Below are positions 11,791-24,995 of a stretch of 64,000 nucleotides of DNA, piece by piece. The notes under the pieces were generated by a model. It did no database searches, had not been told where the DNA came from, and worked only from the letters and a program-made list of their open reading frames with translations. The stretch comes from Ochotona curzoniae (taxonomy: Eukaryota; Chordata; Mammalia; Lagomorpha; Ochotonidae): NCBI RefSeq assembly GCF_017591425.1, contig NW_024467121.1, forward strand, positions 19,542,707 to 19,606,706, written 5' to 3'. Position 1 is the stretch's first letter, and each line of letters starts with the position of its first letter. A program made the position numbers and the translations under genes.

Positions 11791-14606
11791 TTTTGGCCTA
11801 AATTTTCCATAGCTTTACTATGCTAGGTAATGTACTATGATAATATTTGGTGTGCCATTCTTCAGTTCGGTGGGAAAAACGGAAATGTGTAAATTGTAGG
11901 CTTGACACTTGCTCTAACAAGTGCTAGAAATAATAGTCATTGCAGCAATTAAGGTCCTCTCAGAAAAGACAAAAAAGCCGGGGCAAGAGCTGGTTGTTCA
12001 GCACAGATTAAGTTCCTCCACCTCTTGGTGCAATTGTTCCTGGTCTAAGGATGACCAATGTTAGCAGAACACATGGGGAGCCAGGTCCAAGTTTTCACCT
12101 ACACACAATACCTGCACTTGCAGGAGAGACTGGCGAATCAACTACGAGAAGTAATATGGAATTGGAGGGAGGTTCTTTCTACATCTGAAATATTTGATGT
12201 CACAGCCGAACACTTGCACTTCTTGGGGTCATGGTGGTAGAAGTGGAGAAATAAACAGAGGGTTGACTGGCAGACATCATGCTAGAACCAAGGCTGTGGT
12301 GTGGGAGCTGGCCAAGTTTTGCGATGTCCGTGGGAAACAGCCCATCCTCCTGTCACAGTGGGCAGGGTTTTGGGTACCAGTGTTCTCTACACTGCAGCCT
12401 GCCTGGAGCCTTGATGGGTCCAAGCCCAACCTTACAGAAGCTGAGGCATAGACTTGTTCCTGAGAATAGTAGGCAAGGAGAGCAAAGCTGATGGCATGGT
12501 GTGAGGAAACAGGATGTAAGTGGAGGTGGCTAGCTGGTAAGAAAGGGTGACATGCATAGAGGAGCAGGGCTCCTGAGGGACAGGGAGGGTGGCCTATGGG
12601 ATAGGGACACAGCCCCAGGGCAGCCTCCATCAACCAAACATCTCCACTCTCAGCCTTGTAAAGCATCTTGTTCCTAATGGAACTTGAACTATCCTCCACT
12701 TTGCCAAACCAAAGAGCCTTCTTGAAGAGAGCACTTTGGTTGGAGAACAGTGTGATTCTCAGTGCACCAAGGATTATATACTATCACTTCCTCTAGTGCC
12801 CCAAACTCAGCATACTGAGTGGGCACTGCCAAGGGTGCTCTTTGCTTCCCTCAGGCTGGCCTCTGGGACACACAGACATCAGAGGTACTTTGTGAGACAC
12901 ACAAAGGATCTTTGGAGATGCTTTGTGTTTTTCTATCTGTTTTTGCTGATTCTTACTCAGTGCAACTGTAGAGGATGGTCCTTTATCAGATACTGGACAC
13001 AAGCTGAGCAGTGTTTCATATCTGAACCTGAACCCTACTGTGTGCATATTCTAAAAATAATGCACATTCACTCAAGAATATACCCACAACATGCCAGGAC
13101 TATGCTAGCTGCTAGTGAAAAGCTGGCCCCGTGTCCTCAAAATGTGGCAGTGAAAGCCGTTATAGGCAAACAAAGGCCAAAAACCACTCAGAGTACAACT
13201 ACTACTGCAGAAGTAAATACAAAACCCACGGAGAAGGGAGACCTCTGTTCCTAGCAGGGCAGACAGTTGGGAAAATTTGGGTAAACTTTGGTTAGGCCAA
13301 AATCTAAGGAAGAAGTGGGTTAGATAAAGACAGGGAGAAGAAAGTGGAGAATGCTGGAGAACGGAGGAAGAGCGGATGCAGGCCAATGGCACCCTGCAGC
13401 TGTCCTGAGGGGCGTGCCTTGCAGCCTCAAGAACCACAACAGGTTTGTAGATGAGTAACAGGTTTGTAAATGAGGAAATGTGGTAGACGAGGGAGATGGA
13501 ATTGCAGCCTCCCCAGAAAACTGTTAATAAATACGGATCGACACACTGGTGTAGGGAGGCCACAGGCAAGTTCTGTCTAGTTTTTTGGGGGGACGGAGAA
13601 GCTGCCTGGGAGGATTCCAGGCTCAGAGTGGAATCTGTAGACGACCTGAAGTGTGGGGTTTGCTCATCTGCATGAACAGCTAAGAGAGTAAGTGTAAGCT
13701 CCAGGCTCCAGACAAAAGGAGAAGCAGAAGGGGCGCTCCTGCAACCTGGGGCCCCAGCATACTCTCATGGGGAAGCAAACAAGAGGAAACAAAATAAACC
13801 AGGACCACTGCAGGTGAGCTTGGAGTTGTCAACAAAATGCTTTAGGAAACAAACAAGAGCCAGCAGATCCACGGAAAGCACGGTAAGATGCCCCACTCAC
13901 AAAACGTCAAAAATCAATATGCATAAAATGATCCAAAAAAACTAGTTAAAAATTCCCATAAATGCCCATAGATGTTTCAGAGGGAAAGAAAGAATGAAGG
14001 AAAGTCCAAATTGAAAGATAGTAGGTAAAAAATTCCAGACTTTATGAATCATGAACAATTGGTTCCAAGGAGCATCATGCGTCAGCAGGCTAAAACAATT
14101 TATATCCCAAGACCTGTAAAAAGAAACTGGAGAATGCCAAAGGCAAAGAGCTACTGAAAGCAAAAAAACAGAAACTGAGCATCTACACAAGACAACAGGT
14201 TGGCAGCAGCCCCGAGGCAACAGCTCATCCAGAAGTTACTGGAGTTCCTTCCACTACTCCAACAACAAAAACCACCCTCCATCTAACAGAAATCACTGAA
14301 CTAACCACATCATTCAACAGGTGATTGTGAAATAAAGAGATTTTCAGAATAAAATTCAAAGAATATTCAGATCCTCCCTCAGTTTTAAAAAGCACTAAAT
14401 GTGCAACTGAGTAACAACACCACTGAAGGAAGAAAGGCAATGGAGGAATAGAAAGGAGGACATGGTCCAGTAGATATTCAGCTATTAGAATAAGAGCATT
14501 AGGACAGCTGTGGGGCACTAACTCAGAGGCGGATACAAGACTGGCTGCAAACACGGGAAGCAAGGAGCTCAGTGTACGATGGGTTCACAAATTGGTACAA
14601 TAAAGG
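11791..14606. other. Intronic sequence, no gene recognised
   Basis: No supported exon. The 172-codon open frame at 12736-13254 (+) has no recognisable domain and is overlapped by other frames. The A-rich part at 13920-14560 looks repeat-derived (possibly LINE) but I could not place it. Confidence 0.45.
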
Positions 14607-14922
14607 ATGGTGTTGGGGTTGGTGTGGTGGCAGGCTAATCCTATGTCTGTGGCATCAGCACCCCGGATGGGCACTGGTTCACGTTCTGGCTGCCCCACTT
14701 CCCAATCCGTCTTTTTGCTTATGGCTTAGGAAAGCTGTGGAGGATGGCTCAGGTCCTTGGGCCCCTGCACCTGCGTGGGAGATCCAGAAGAAGCTCGAGG
14801 CTCCTGGTTTCATTTCAGTTCCAGCCATTGTGGCCACTTGAGTGGCCAGTGGATGGAAGATTTTCCTGTATCTCTTTCACTCTTTCAAGTTAAAGGAAAA
14901 AAAGAAGAAGAAGAAGAGGGGG
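14607..14922 (+). mobile_element. C-type SINE, near full length
   Basis: Landmarks: 'ggttggtgtggtggcaggc', 'ccccggatgggcactggttc', 'gtccttgggcccctgcacc', 'gtgggagatccagaagaagc', 'agtggatggaagattttcc'. It ends in an A/AAG-rich tail. Confidence 0.85.
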
Positions 14923-14948
14923 AATATTAAAATGAGAGGAATAAGGAG

Positions 14949-15210
14949 GGGCCAATCCCGTGGCAACACGTTAAACCTCTGCCTACAGAAAAGGCTCAAG
15001 TCCATATGCTCCACTTCTGAACCAGTTCCCTGCTAATGCTAGCGCTTAGACCCCCGGGTCTACATGGGAGACCTGGATGAATCTCCTGGCTTGATCCAGT
15101 CCTGGTTATAATAACCATTTGGGGAGTGAACCAGCAGATGGAAGATCAATCAATCTCTCTTTCTGCAACTTCACTTCTCAAATAAGTAAATAAATCTCTT
15201 TTAAAAAGAG
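14949..15210 (+). mobile_element. C-type SINE, full length but diverged
   Basis: Landmarks: 'ggggccaatcccgtggcaac', 'gttccctgctaatgctagcg', 'catgggagacctggatgaat', 'tttggggagtgaaccagcag', tail 'aaataagtaaataaatctct'. It follows the previous SINE head to tail. Confidence 0.85.
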
Positions 15211-16467
15211 TAACAATGACAATATGTTTCTCATATTTCAGGTAAAAGTAAATTTCAGTTGGAGTAAACAAAATCAATAAAATATAACTTACATATTGTA
15301 GAGAAAAAAGTAAGGGAACATTTTTTGTCATCAGTGTAGGGAGAATTTTTTTTTAATGGGTTCAAAACAGTGAAACACATTAGAGAAAGGAAACCTAGCA
15401 AGCATCCATTTTGCTTTGTTAAAACATCATCTGCAAGGTTCATGCCACTTGGGAAACAAGAAATGCTATCTGCAACTCATGTAACTTGACAAACAACTCT
15501 GGTAAGAAACTATTTTCTCTAAAGGAAAAAATAGGAAGAGGCTGGAAATTCAGAGAAGTGACTAAATAGAGGTGAATGTGGAACAACACTCAACCTCATT
15601 GACACCAGGGATTACATCACTGAGGCACCAATAAGGTGTCAGCTGAGGGGAATCACACTGGTGACAATTCAAGCTTGATAATTGTCGGTAAGAATGAGGG
15701 AAAATGGGCATTCTGATGCACTGCGGGTGGATGGAAGAACGGTATCTGTCACTGCAGGGTGCCACGGGACAAGGCAGAGTGGAACCTCAGGTGCAGATGC
15801 AGTGAGCTATCCCTTAGCCATTCCACTTCATTCCATGGAGCAACTGAGAGCAGCAGCAATTCGCAGGAGGATGACTGCCGCCTTGGGTAATGGTAAGAAA
15901 ACCACCTGTCTCTTATCAAGCCGGGGCTAGAAGTTGAAATGAATAAACTAGTACCAATGTATGGATACAGATAAACTTCAAAAAGGATGTGTGACTCAAA
16001 CTCCAATTGCAAAAGAATAGTATGATGCTGTGTGTGTGCAGACTTGTAAGTACACTAACACCAGGTGTGATTTGTATACACAAGCAGTCAACTAACTAAA
16101 CAACCAACCAACCATGAATGGGAAAGACATGCACCGCCTTTAGGTTACTCTGGTCGGCGGAGGGGTATGGTGAAGACGAAAAGGGAATGGAATACAGAAT
16201 GCAGAACATTCTTAATCAAAAATAGAAACAGGGTATGAAGTAACATCTGTTTTAAAGCTCAGGAGTAAGGAGGAGAGGAAATGAATCTCAACAAATGACT
16301 TTACCACATTCGGGATGAAGAGGAACGCTGTTACTTCTACTTTTCAACCGGGAGATTACTATTAATGGGAATAAATGTGATTCTTCAGTCATTACAAACA
16401 AATCAAGGGTATTTCTTATAGGCCAATGCCACAGAAATGGTAACAATGACTGGATTTCAATTATACT

Positions 16468-16468
<1 letters not shown>
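15211..16468. other. Intronic sequence, nothing recognised
   Basis: No exon, RNA gene or clear repeat. Confidence 0.45.
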
Positions 16469-16552
<84 letters not shown>

Positions 16553-16553
16553 G
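16469..16553 (+). repeat. Compound (CA)n-(CT)n microsatellite
   Basis: (CA)17 at 16469-16502, a short 'tgcact' spacer, then (CT)n to about 16553 with one TTT interruption. On the minus strand this gives an artefactual Arg-Glu / Cys-Val repeat frame, which is not a gene. Confidence 0.97.
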
Positions 16554-16612
16554 GGGGATTAGCAATGACAGCCACCTTTAAAAGAGAACTGGGTTAGAGG
16601 GGAATAGATACG

Positions 16613-16908
16613 ATTGTGGTGTGGTGTGTTAAACCACGACCTGCAAAGCAGGCATCTCAAATGGGCACCGGTTCAAGTCCCAACTGTTCCACTTCCATTC
16701 CAGTTCCCTGCTAAAGCGCCTGGAAGAGCAACAGAAAATGGCCCAAGTGCTTGGATCCCTGTATCCTTGTCAGAGACCTGGATAAGCTCCTGCTTCAGCC
16801 TGGCCAGCCCCATCTCTTACAGCTATTTGAGGAGTGAATCAATGAATGCTTAATATCTGTCTCTTTCCCTCCCCAACTCTTTGAAATAAATAAAACCTTT
16901 AAAAGAGA
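16613..16908 (+). mobile_element. C-type SINE, near full length
   Basis: Landmarks: 'ggtgtggtgtgttaaaccac', 'aaatgggcaccggttcaagt' (B-box region), 'gcaacagaaaatggcccaag', tail 'aaataaataaaacctttaaa'. Confidence 0.85.
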
Positions 16909-16924
16909 GGTGTGGGGGTTGTTA

Positions 16925-17237
16925 TGGTGGGTGTTGTAGCATAGTGCATTAAGCAACTGTTTGGGATGCCCATATTCAATACTGGATGGCTGGTTCAGGT
17001 ACGAGCTATTCTCCCAGATCCAGCTTCTTGCTAACGCATCCTGGGAGGCAGTCAATGATAGTTCAAATACTTGGGCCCTGCCTCCCATGTTGGAGACCCA
17101 GACAGTTCTAAGCTCCTGGCATTTGTCTGGCTCATCTCCGCCTACTGCAAGCATTTGAGAAGTGAACCAGTGAATGACAGATCCACTTCTCCGTGTCACT
17201 CTTTCAAGTAGGTGAAAATAAACAAACATTAAAAACA
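16925..17237 (+). mobile_element. C-type SINE, near full length
   Basis: Landmarks: 'ggtgggtgttgtagcatagt', 'actggatggctggttcaggt', 'gggccctgcctcccatgttg', 'agaagtgaaccagtgaatga', tail 'gaaaataaacaaacattaaa'. Arranged head to tail with the preceding SINE. Confidence 0.85.
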
Positions 17238-17384
17238 GAGAACGTGTGATGCTACAAAACTCAGGAATTCACTTGCAAGGACTAATGGGCAGAAGGTATC
17301 ACTTGATCTGATCTTTCATGTCTCAGTTGAAAGGTGATCTCAGCTGAAGTGAGGCCTCCCTGAGTTTGTTAGCCAGTGATTAAA

Positions 17385-17840
17385 AAATTTTTTTATTTTT
17401 AATTTTATGATACAATTCTGTAGAATCTGGGATTCCCCTCCCCAAAATCCCACCCCAACTGATTTTCCCCATATTGTTACAAAAATACAGGAGTTATATT
17501 TCCATCAGTCTGTTATTTAAGTGTGCCCCGACATTGTTGGTACAGACAATGTCAGACAGTCCACCATCCCATTGTCTAGATATGTCCAACGGTTTCACTG
17601 GGATCCATCTTTGATTTGGAAGTAGGGATGCATGTTGCATTGTGCCTTCAGATCTGGATATGGTAGTCTCTATTACTCCATCACTACACATTCCAGTTTG
17701 TATGATGGTTTCCTTATACTACAGAGAACATACTATATTTGTCTTTTTGGAATTAACTTATTTCACTGAGCATAATGGTCTCTAGTTGGAACCATCTAGC
17801 TGCAAGTGGTATAATTTCATTCTTTTTAATTACCCAGTGA
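17385..17840 (+). mobile_element. Lagomorph L1 3' end
   Basis: Contains 'tatgatacaattctgtagaa', 'tcccctccccaaaatcccac', 'tatatttgtctttttggaat', 'acttatttcactgagcataa' and 'gtataatttcattcttttta'. This is the L1 3' UTR pattern, shared in part with 1226-1312. Confidence 0.65.
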
Positions 17841-17854
17841 TTTAAAATAATAGT

Positions 17855-18134
17855 GTTTGGTCAGGCAGGTATTTGGTATAGCCGCTACCATGTCTCTTAG
17901 TACACCCATATTCTGGACTGGAATGCTGGAGTTCTGGTTTTGCTTTTGAGTCCAGATTTCTGCTACTATGCACCTGAGGAACCAGCAAATGATGGCTCAA
18001 CTATTTAGGGTTCTGCCACCCATGTGGGAAACATGGTTAAATGCAGCCTGGCCCATCCCAGCTGAAGCAGATAGGAAGTGAACTAGTGGATGGGAGAGCT
18101 CTCCCTTTCAACTAAATGAATAAAACAAAATAAT
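17855..18134 (+). mobile_element. C-type SINE, diverged
   Basis: Recognisable by 'tggtatagccgctaccatgt', 'cctgaggaaccagcaaatga', 'cacccatgtgggaaacatgg', 'ggaagtgaactagtggatgg' and an A/T tail. Confidence 0.75.
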
Positions 18135-21100
18135 GGCTAATATTCCTCAAGACTATAAGCTCACATGTTTAGGTCATAGCTAGCACAATGAACATAGGCA
18201 AGTATAAACATATGGTTCTTGAAATAAATCCAAATAATTTTTTTTCCTCTGGTCTGTGATTTAAACAAATTAAAGGATGATTTTTTTTGAGTAGGCAATC
18301 ATGTGTCTCAAAATGTTAAGTCTCTCAGTTAATTTCAAGTTTAGCCTAACAAAAAGAATTTCTCACAAGTGTGTCTGAAGTTGGAGATTTAAGAAACACA
18401 ATAACTGCAAACAATGTACTTACATATGAAATGAGAATATCCTACTGGCTTGTGGATCTGAGTTGCAGGGGCATGCCGGCAGCCAGTCAGGCCAGACAGC
18501 AGTCGGGGACACTCACGACCATAATGACCATCCTGTACTCAGTGCTGACACTGTGTGGGGCTGTCATTTTCAGTTGGTTTTTAACAAAATGGGTCCTGGA
18601 TACCCATTTATAATCAATTCTTTGTCATATGTATTTAAGTTTTTAAGGCTCACTTTTGAGAATTTGGATTAAAATTTCTGCACCATCAAGAATCTCTGTC
18701 AGACATGGAAAACTAGCCAGACCACACTTTTTCCTAGAGAAGACCATGTTTCTAGGGATTGAGTGACAGTTGGGAGCAAACCTACATCCCATAGTGCTCT
18801 TTTCATTTTCCCCAGGCTGCTGGGATTTTTTAGGTCTAACAATCTTAATCACCACGGTTCTCAAAGAGCTGAAGCCAGAATAGTCCAGAGGAAAACACGA
18901 ACATCCCCTGTCTTCCTTCATTCAACTTTTCTACAGCGGCATCCCTGGCTAAATGGAAGAGTTGGAAAAATGGCTTCTCAAATTAAGCAACATCAATTTT
19001 AGAAAGACTGTAGCAGAGCTCATTTGTAACTACTGAGAAATATGAGTAACACTTTTCTTTGGTGAGCTGTGCTACAACACAGCTTTGTGTTTTCTGTATT
19101 TCAAGGGAGTAGATTATGCCTGCCAAATACGAGGATCTGAATAGCAAGCTTTGATTTAACTGTGTTTCCACTCATCCTTGCCCCTGGCCCCCACTTGCTT
19201 CTAAACAAAGAAAAATGTTTCAAAATCTTATAGAAATTCTACTTAAAAGGCATCCTGGAACTATTTGGTAAAAATTCATTTATTGTATAGATTAGGAAGC
19301 TGAAGCGCAAGCAAAACAAAATTGAAAAGACTGAGAGCCATCAGGTCTGAGTTAGACAACAGGCATGGAAGGCGTGTGCTTGCTGACAGTACTCTCTGCC
19401 CACTGCTCTGCTCCCCAGAACATTAATATCCTGGCTCTTGTTTAGGTCAACGAATGAGGGGGAAAGTGAAGTGCTTTCCTCTCTGTTTTTAAAGCCAGGG
19501 CTACTTGGTATATAAACTTCCAGTCATTCCATGTGAGGTAGTGAGTTCATGAATGAACCAGCAACCCTGGAAGTGATACTTCTGGGACCAAAATGAGCTT
19601 TGACACACATCCCAGAGGTTCACACACCATCCCACCAGCAGTTTCAAAGGTAAACAAGGCTGAAAGAACAGGCAGCCATGAGCTGGGAAGTCAGTGGTAG
19701 AAGTGGTGGGCTCTCAGCCCCAGGATCAGACACACAAATCCACACACTGGCCACCGTTCCCTGTGGCTGCTGCACAGCAGACACTGGGAAACTGGGAAAG
19801 AAGGTAGATGCCTCCGAGGTAGGGTCTCATTTCCTATTCTTTCTCACATGATGGCAGCTCTTCTCTGAGATCTGTTTCAGGAAAATTTGGGGTCCATGTA
19901 CTGGGGTTGGCAATGAGTTTTCACTTATACTTGATACTTTGTCTTGGAAGCACCAGGTCGCTTTGATGATGAATGCTATACTGATTTATCAAGACGTGTT
20001 GACACAGTAAAAGTAAGGAATAGCATTTCGGACATGACTGTGGATTGCACTATCGGATTTATTTAAACCCAAATCTCATGATGAATTATATGCTGCCTTT
20101 TGAAGATGATTGTTTTTAGCCTGAACTCAAGTATGACATACTCTGTCTTCCATAGTACATATTGTAGGGGTTGCTTTTTGATATGTAACAGTAATTATTG
20201 CTCTCAAAGTCCTTGTTGAGCACAAATTTAGCTTTATGCTTGGGATCACCATGATGCTTTTGCTGTACCAGCCTTGATGATTTCCATCATCTGTCTGTTG
20301 CTGTTGCTCTCATTTTCGTGTGCTCACATTCTGCCTTCTTAAATTTCAGCTGCCCTTTCCAACTTGTGGAGTTGTTATCCTGCTCCTGAATCATTCCATG
20401 TGATGGAGTCTTGTTTAGATTTTTAAGAAATCATCTTCTACAGGGGTGATAAAACTTGACTGTCAGATTCTTTCCCTCCTTCCTTCCTTCTTGTGATTAA
20501 CTGACCAACAAGCTATGTTAAGCAACAATGTTGCACATGCTAAAGAACACACAAATCAAGCATCAAACATAATCTGTTTCCATAGGAGTATACAGTTTTG
20601 TTGGGAAGACAAGCACAGACAGGGTGACTACAAATCCTGATTTTCCTAGGACGGTTCATGTTTAAAACACCTGTTTTCCCAATGAGATTACGGACAGCAA
20701 CAGCTACACTCACACAAGTGTGCCAGTTTGGGTAATAAACCATGCAGTCAGTCATCATCTCCAGATACTGTCAGCAACCAAGCCAAAGGTTAAGACTTAC
20801 AAGAGCAGATAATGGTCGGAGGTACTACAGGACTTACAGAAAAGGGGCGATCAGTGTGGTTAGGGCAGCTGGAGACTCTCATGGTGATGCGAGGAGATTG
20901 GGACTAGCTGGGAAGAAGGAATCACATTTCTCTAGAGAAAAAGAAGTGGGAAGTGGAGTGTGGTGGTGGAGGAAGGGTACTGTAGCCCTTGAGAACAAGA
21001 GAACACTAACTGCAAAACGAGTAAGTGTGATACCCAAGACACAGTACTTGCTCCCCTGGCAGCAAATACTGGGCAGTGTGGCTGTGCGGAGAGAAAAATC

Positions 21101-22121
21101 AAATTATGGGGAATCTGGGAAATTCTGAACTTGATTTAAAAGACAAAGAGGAAGTAGAAAAGTTAAAATGTGAAATTTGATTTTACAAGTGTTTCTTGGC
21201 TTTTATTTTTGGTATGCATTGGAAAGGAGGGACGAGGAGGAAATGTCAAGGTTTTTCATTTCTGTTGTTACAGTACTGCAACCCCAAGGTGGTATACAGC
21301 TGGAGAAGCTGAAGAGCAATGGACAAGAAAGGACAAGAAGAATGGATAGGGCTGGAAAATCAGGTGGGGTCTCACACACACACACACTCAGGCATTAAAG
21401 ATGATTTTGAACTTTCCAACGTGGTACAGTAGAATGCTGCTACCTCCATTAGAAATAACATGGCAACAAGAAAATGCTAATGTTAGAAGGCCTGGCTCCC
21501 CTTCTAGGTGACTGTCCCGTGGCTAAGAAGGATCCTATCTGTCTCCCCAGTAACAGGCCAGGTTTGAGTCCTGAGACAAGCTGCAACATCTTGACTCCCT
21601 ACTGTTGGGTAGCTCATTTGCCCCTGGCTTCTATTTTCATTTCTTGCTGGAATTTACTCCTACATGGTTGGTTCTGGCTCAGATGATTCAGAATGGAACA
21701 CGTGATAATGAACAAGTATGGAGAGAGCGATACTTCACAAATACTGGCTTTACTCTGTGGTCAAGAGAGAGTTGAAATGATGCTGAGTGACTATGGAGAT
21801 GTGTGTCAGAATCTAACCCAGAGAAGGGTACAAAAAAACCTCAACCTGGACACACAGTCAATTTCACAGAAGACACGACTGTGGGAAGTAGTAAGTGGGA
21901 AGACTTGGCTACTTCCAAAAGGCAGAGTCTTTGCTAAGAGTGCTTTTAAGATGACAAATGCAGTCATGCTTACTCTTATACAAAGATAGCTTACAGGCAG
22001 CCACAATCAATGACAAAATCCTATTCAATTCAATGGAAGTATGGATTTTTAAAGAGTTTCCTTATTATAAGCCTACATACACCTTTAGTTTATGGGTTTG
22101 CAATACACAATGATGACAAAT
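18135..22121. other. Intronic sequence, no gene supported
   Basis: No exon or full repeat recognised. A possible MIR remnant lies near 19270-19370 ('attaggaagctgaag'). At 20116-20460 (-) a frame is open apart from two in-frame TGAs; it is discussed as a weak retrocopy candidate. Confidence 0.45.
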
Positions 22122-22235
22122 ACATGGGTACTTCAAAAAGTTCATGGACAAACAACTAAAAGTTCATTTTGTTGCAAAAAAATGGAAATTCAGGAATGCA
22201 GCAGTCTTTACAAAGTTTATGGAAAGTATGTATCA
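22122..22235. mobile_element. Inverted-repeat (MITE-like) family member, partial
   Basis: Begins 'gggtacttcaaaaagttcat', the same terminal motif as the element at 6970. It runs through 'gttcattttgttgcaaaaaa' to 'acaaagtttatggaaagta'. Confidence 0.5.
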
Positions 22236-23399
22236 TGAAAAATATGTAATGATTTTAAAATGAAGTTTATATTTTTGCTACTAAGAATTTCTTTTGTACT
22301 TCATAATTTTTTTTTGATTGTTCACTCTGCATGTAGAAATACTAGCAAACACCAGCTCCTGGGTCTCTCAGTTTTGATGCATACCTGTTTGAGACAGTCA
22401 ATATCCATTTACAGAATTGAATTGAAACAGTTACTGGATTACTGGTACCAATTGCAGGTTCAGGAGAAGGGCTACAAGGCATGTAATTTGACCAATTCCA
22501 CCCTTATTACACAATTCTGCTTCACTATAAGAACACAGAAAATGTGTGGATGTGGCATTATGTTAGGATGCTAGCAAGCAGCTCAGATCAGGCCAATAAT
22601 TCAGGGTAGGGGGTAAATAAAAAGGAGGTTGGCTACACAGAAAACATGCTTTCTACGTTCAGGGCCACTCTGGCCCACGTGGAACCAGCATCCAGATCAG
22701 CAAGGTGTTCTTCAAGCTGCTCTACTTTCATCTGCTGGAAACTGTCATCATGATATATAATGGTGCCCGAATGTTGTCCAGTGCACAGGAATGCTGTAGG
22801 GATCCTATTGATGCTACAGAAATCTCTCTCTCAATGGGAGGCTGTTTTTGTAAACTCTATCAGTGTATTAAAAGGCAAGTTTTGTAACTGAGAGTTAAGT
22901 AAAATCTTTGCAAAGTAATTCATAGCTGGTTTCTATATTTTAAGTGAAAGGCAGAAGAATGATCAATAAACACTGTAACTGTCTTCCGACTAATTCCTGT
23001 TTGCTCCTTTTATACGCAACAGATGGATCTGTAGTTGTGAGAAAGATGAAATTTTTGACTTTATGGAGGATGAATGAAGAAAGAGATACGGACACTAGGC
23101 TCATTATGGTCCTACTTTTAAAGATTCTGATTTATCAGATCTAGGATGGGGAATAGCAAATTTTAAGAAGGAGCTTTAAAAAGGCACAACTCTGGCTGAA
23201 AACCTTTGAGGGGTAAACTATATTTGAGTTCATTTCATTGGCACTATTGACAGTAAATTCACAAAGCTTAAACTCTTTGATAAGCAAGTTGCCGAGGATC
23301 CAAGATCTACTAGGTTTTAATGAGTAGAAGAGCCTTCACAATGTTTTCTTAAATTTAAGTTTCAGTAAACATATTTTACAGTTAGCTTTTTCCATCCTC
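22236..23399. other. Intronic sequence, nothing recognised
   Basis: No exon with usable splice sites. The frames at 22260-22574 and 22705-22887 have no family resemblance. Confidence 0.45.
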
Positions 23400-23672
23400 T
23401 TTATATTTGATGTATGTCTCGCAGTTCGAGGCCTAGTTCAGATGCTACCTATTCTATCAGGCTTTCTGCTAGTGGCATCTATCTCTGTGCTTCCTTCTCC
23501 CAGCTGGGCAATGAGATCTGACATTTATTCTGTCTTGGAGTCTCGGTCTATTACAGGTCGTGGTTGACCGTGTCTGTGCTTCCCTCGAACTGCACATTCC
23601 TTAGATCAGGGACCATGACCCACATTCCAGGCTTAGAGTGGGTGGGCAATAAAAGTGTCTGTTGGTTGCTAG
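23400..23672 (+). mobile_element. L2 3' end fragment
   Basis: Contains 'gaactgcacattccttagat', 'cagggaccatgacccacatt' and 'gtgggcaataaaagtgtctg'. This is the L2 3' order (ctgtgagctccttgagg, cagggactgtgtct, ctcaataaatatttg). Confidence 0.5.
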
Positions 23673-24867
23673 CAGAAATTTCATGCCTGCTGATGTTTAC
23701 GGGGTTAGTAAAAATAATACAAAGATTCTAGGATTCTGGTGACTTATTCAGGATCCAGATAGGAGTGAAGATCAGGTCAGCTGGATCACATAGCTGGATG
23801 AAAGAGGGTTGGCTGAACAAGATTTCAAATATGTAACAAAGGAGACTTTGGTCAAGAGCTTGCCAAGATTGGGGACAATGTTTTCTTCAAGACTGTTGTA
23901 ACAAGGCCATATGGAAAACTACACAGTATCTGTTGCTGAAACAACTCTCTTCCATCTTGGTGAAATAAGCAAAGATTTATTTAGTCATACTGTGGTGAGG
24001 CATTGTAGGCATGTCCAAAGGCATGGCCCTTGTGTGATATTCCACAAATAACTGCATTTAAACGTCAGAGACTCAAAAGAAATCTGAATTGGGAACCAAC
24101 ATCCTAGAAAATTCCGATGCACAGTAAAATATAAGAACCAATACAAAAGGGGTTGAAAATACAGAGATACACATGCAGAACCGCTGAGCATCAGCATGGT
24201 CTATTTGTCACTGAGCCGCTGTAAAAGTGGGAAAGTACAAACGATGACGAGATGATGGTTATGAACATAGCCAAGAGACAGATTCTGTTCCTGATGTAAT
24301 TATATAGTTACTATTATGCAATATATCCTATTTTATGCAGATCTGGTATATAAAAAGATGAATGGATAAGTTAACATGATTATTCATCTTCCAAAACTAT
24401 TCTTGAAGTAAACTATTTATCAATTAATCCCAACTACCAAACATTTAAATGAGAATTTAATTTACATACAGCTTTGAAAGACAGACCATACATATTTCTC
24501 CTCAAGCTCTATTCTTGCAGCTCCATGTCTCAGAGCTCTTTCTGATCCTACAGAAGCGATCACATTCCTATTTTCCTCCTGTGTATGACAGGACTGATTC
24601 TTACTGACTTCAAGAAAAGACCTTCCCTGAAAGGTAGTAAATGAGCTGAGGAATGTCCACTCTTTAACCAGAAATGCACTGTGACGATGTTGTGAGTAAA
24701 CAACTGAGTAGTCTCTTAAATGATCAGGATACCTTTCTAGTGCAATTTATAAAGGATGCAAAATACTAAACTTTAAAATAGAAAAAAATACCAAGAAAAC
24801 CTTAAAGATGGGACACTCTCTAATTGTTCACTTTAGAAGGAAAATGAAAAATCTGACAGAGAAATGC
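23673..24867. other. Intronic sequence, nothing recognised
   Basis: No exon, RNA gene or clear repeat. Confidence 0.45.
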
Positions 24868-24995
24868 TCTGGAGTCAGAGAGGCCTGAGGCTAACTCTTG
24901 AATCCTCCACTTACTGGCTGTTTTAAGTCCGTTACTTAATTTCTCACAGCTATGGAGCTACTGCCTCAAAATGGAAATAAAATCATCAACTTATG
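24868..24995 (+). mobile_element. MIR
   Basis: 'ctggagtcagagaggcctga', 'cctccacttactggctgttt' and 'cctcaaaatggaaataaaat' follow the MIR consensus order (ggagtcagacagacctggg, ccacttactagctgtg, aaatggggataat). Confidence 0.7.

Noticed and set aside
12736..13254. 172-codon open frame on +
   Set aside because: No recognisable domain, mixed composition, no acceptor/donor pair that would place it in a gene, and overlapping open frames on the other strand. Judged chance.
16288..16575. Minus-strand frame with Arg-Glu and Cys-Val repeats
   Set aside because: Translation of the CA/CT microsatellite.
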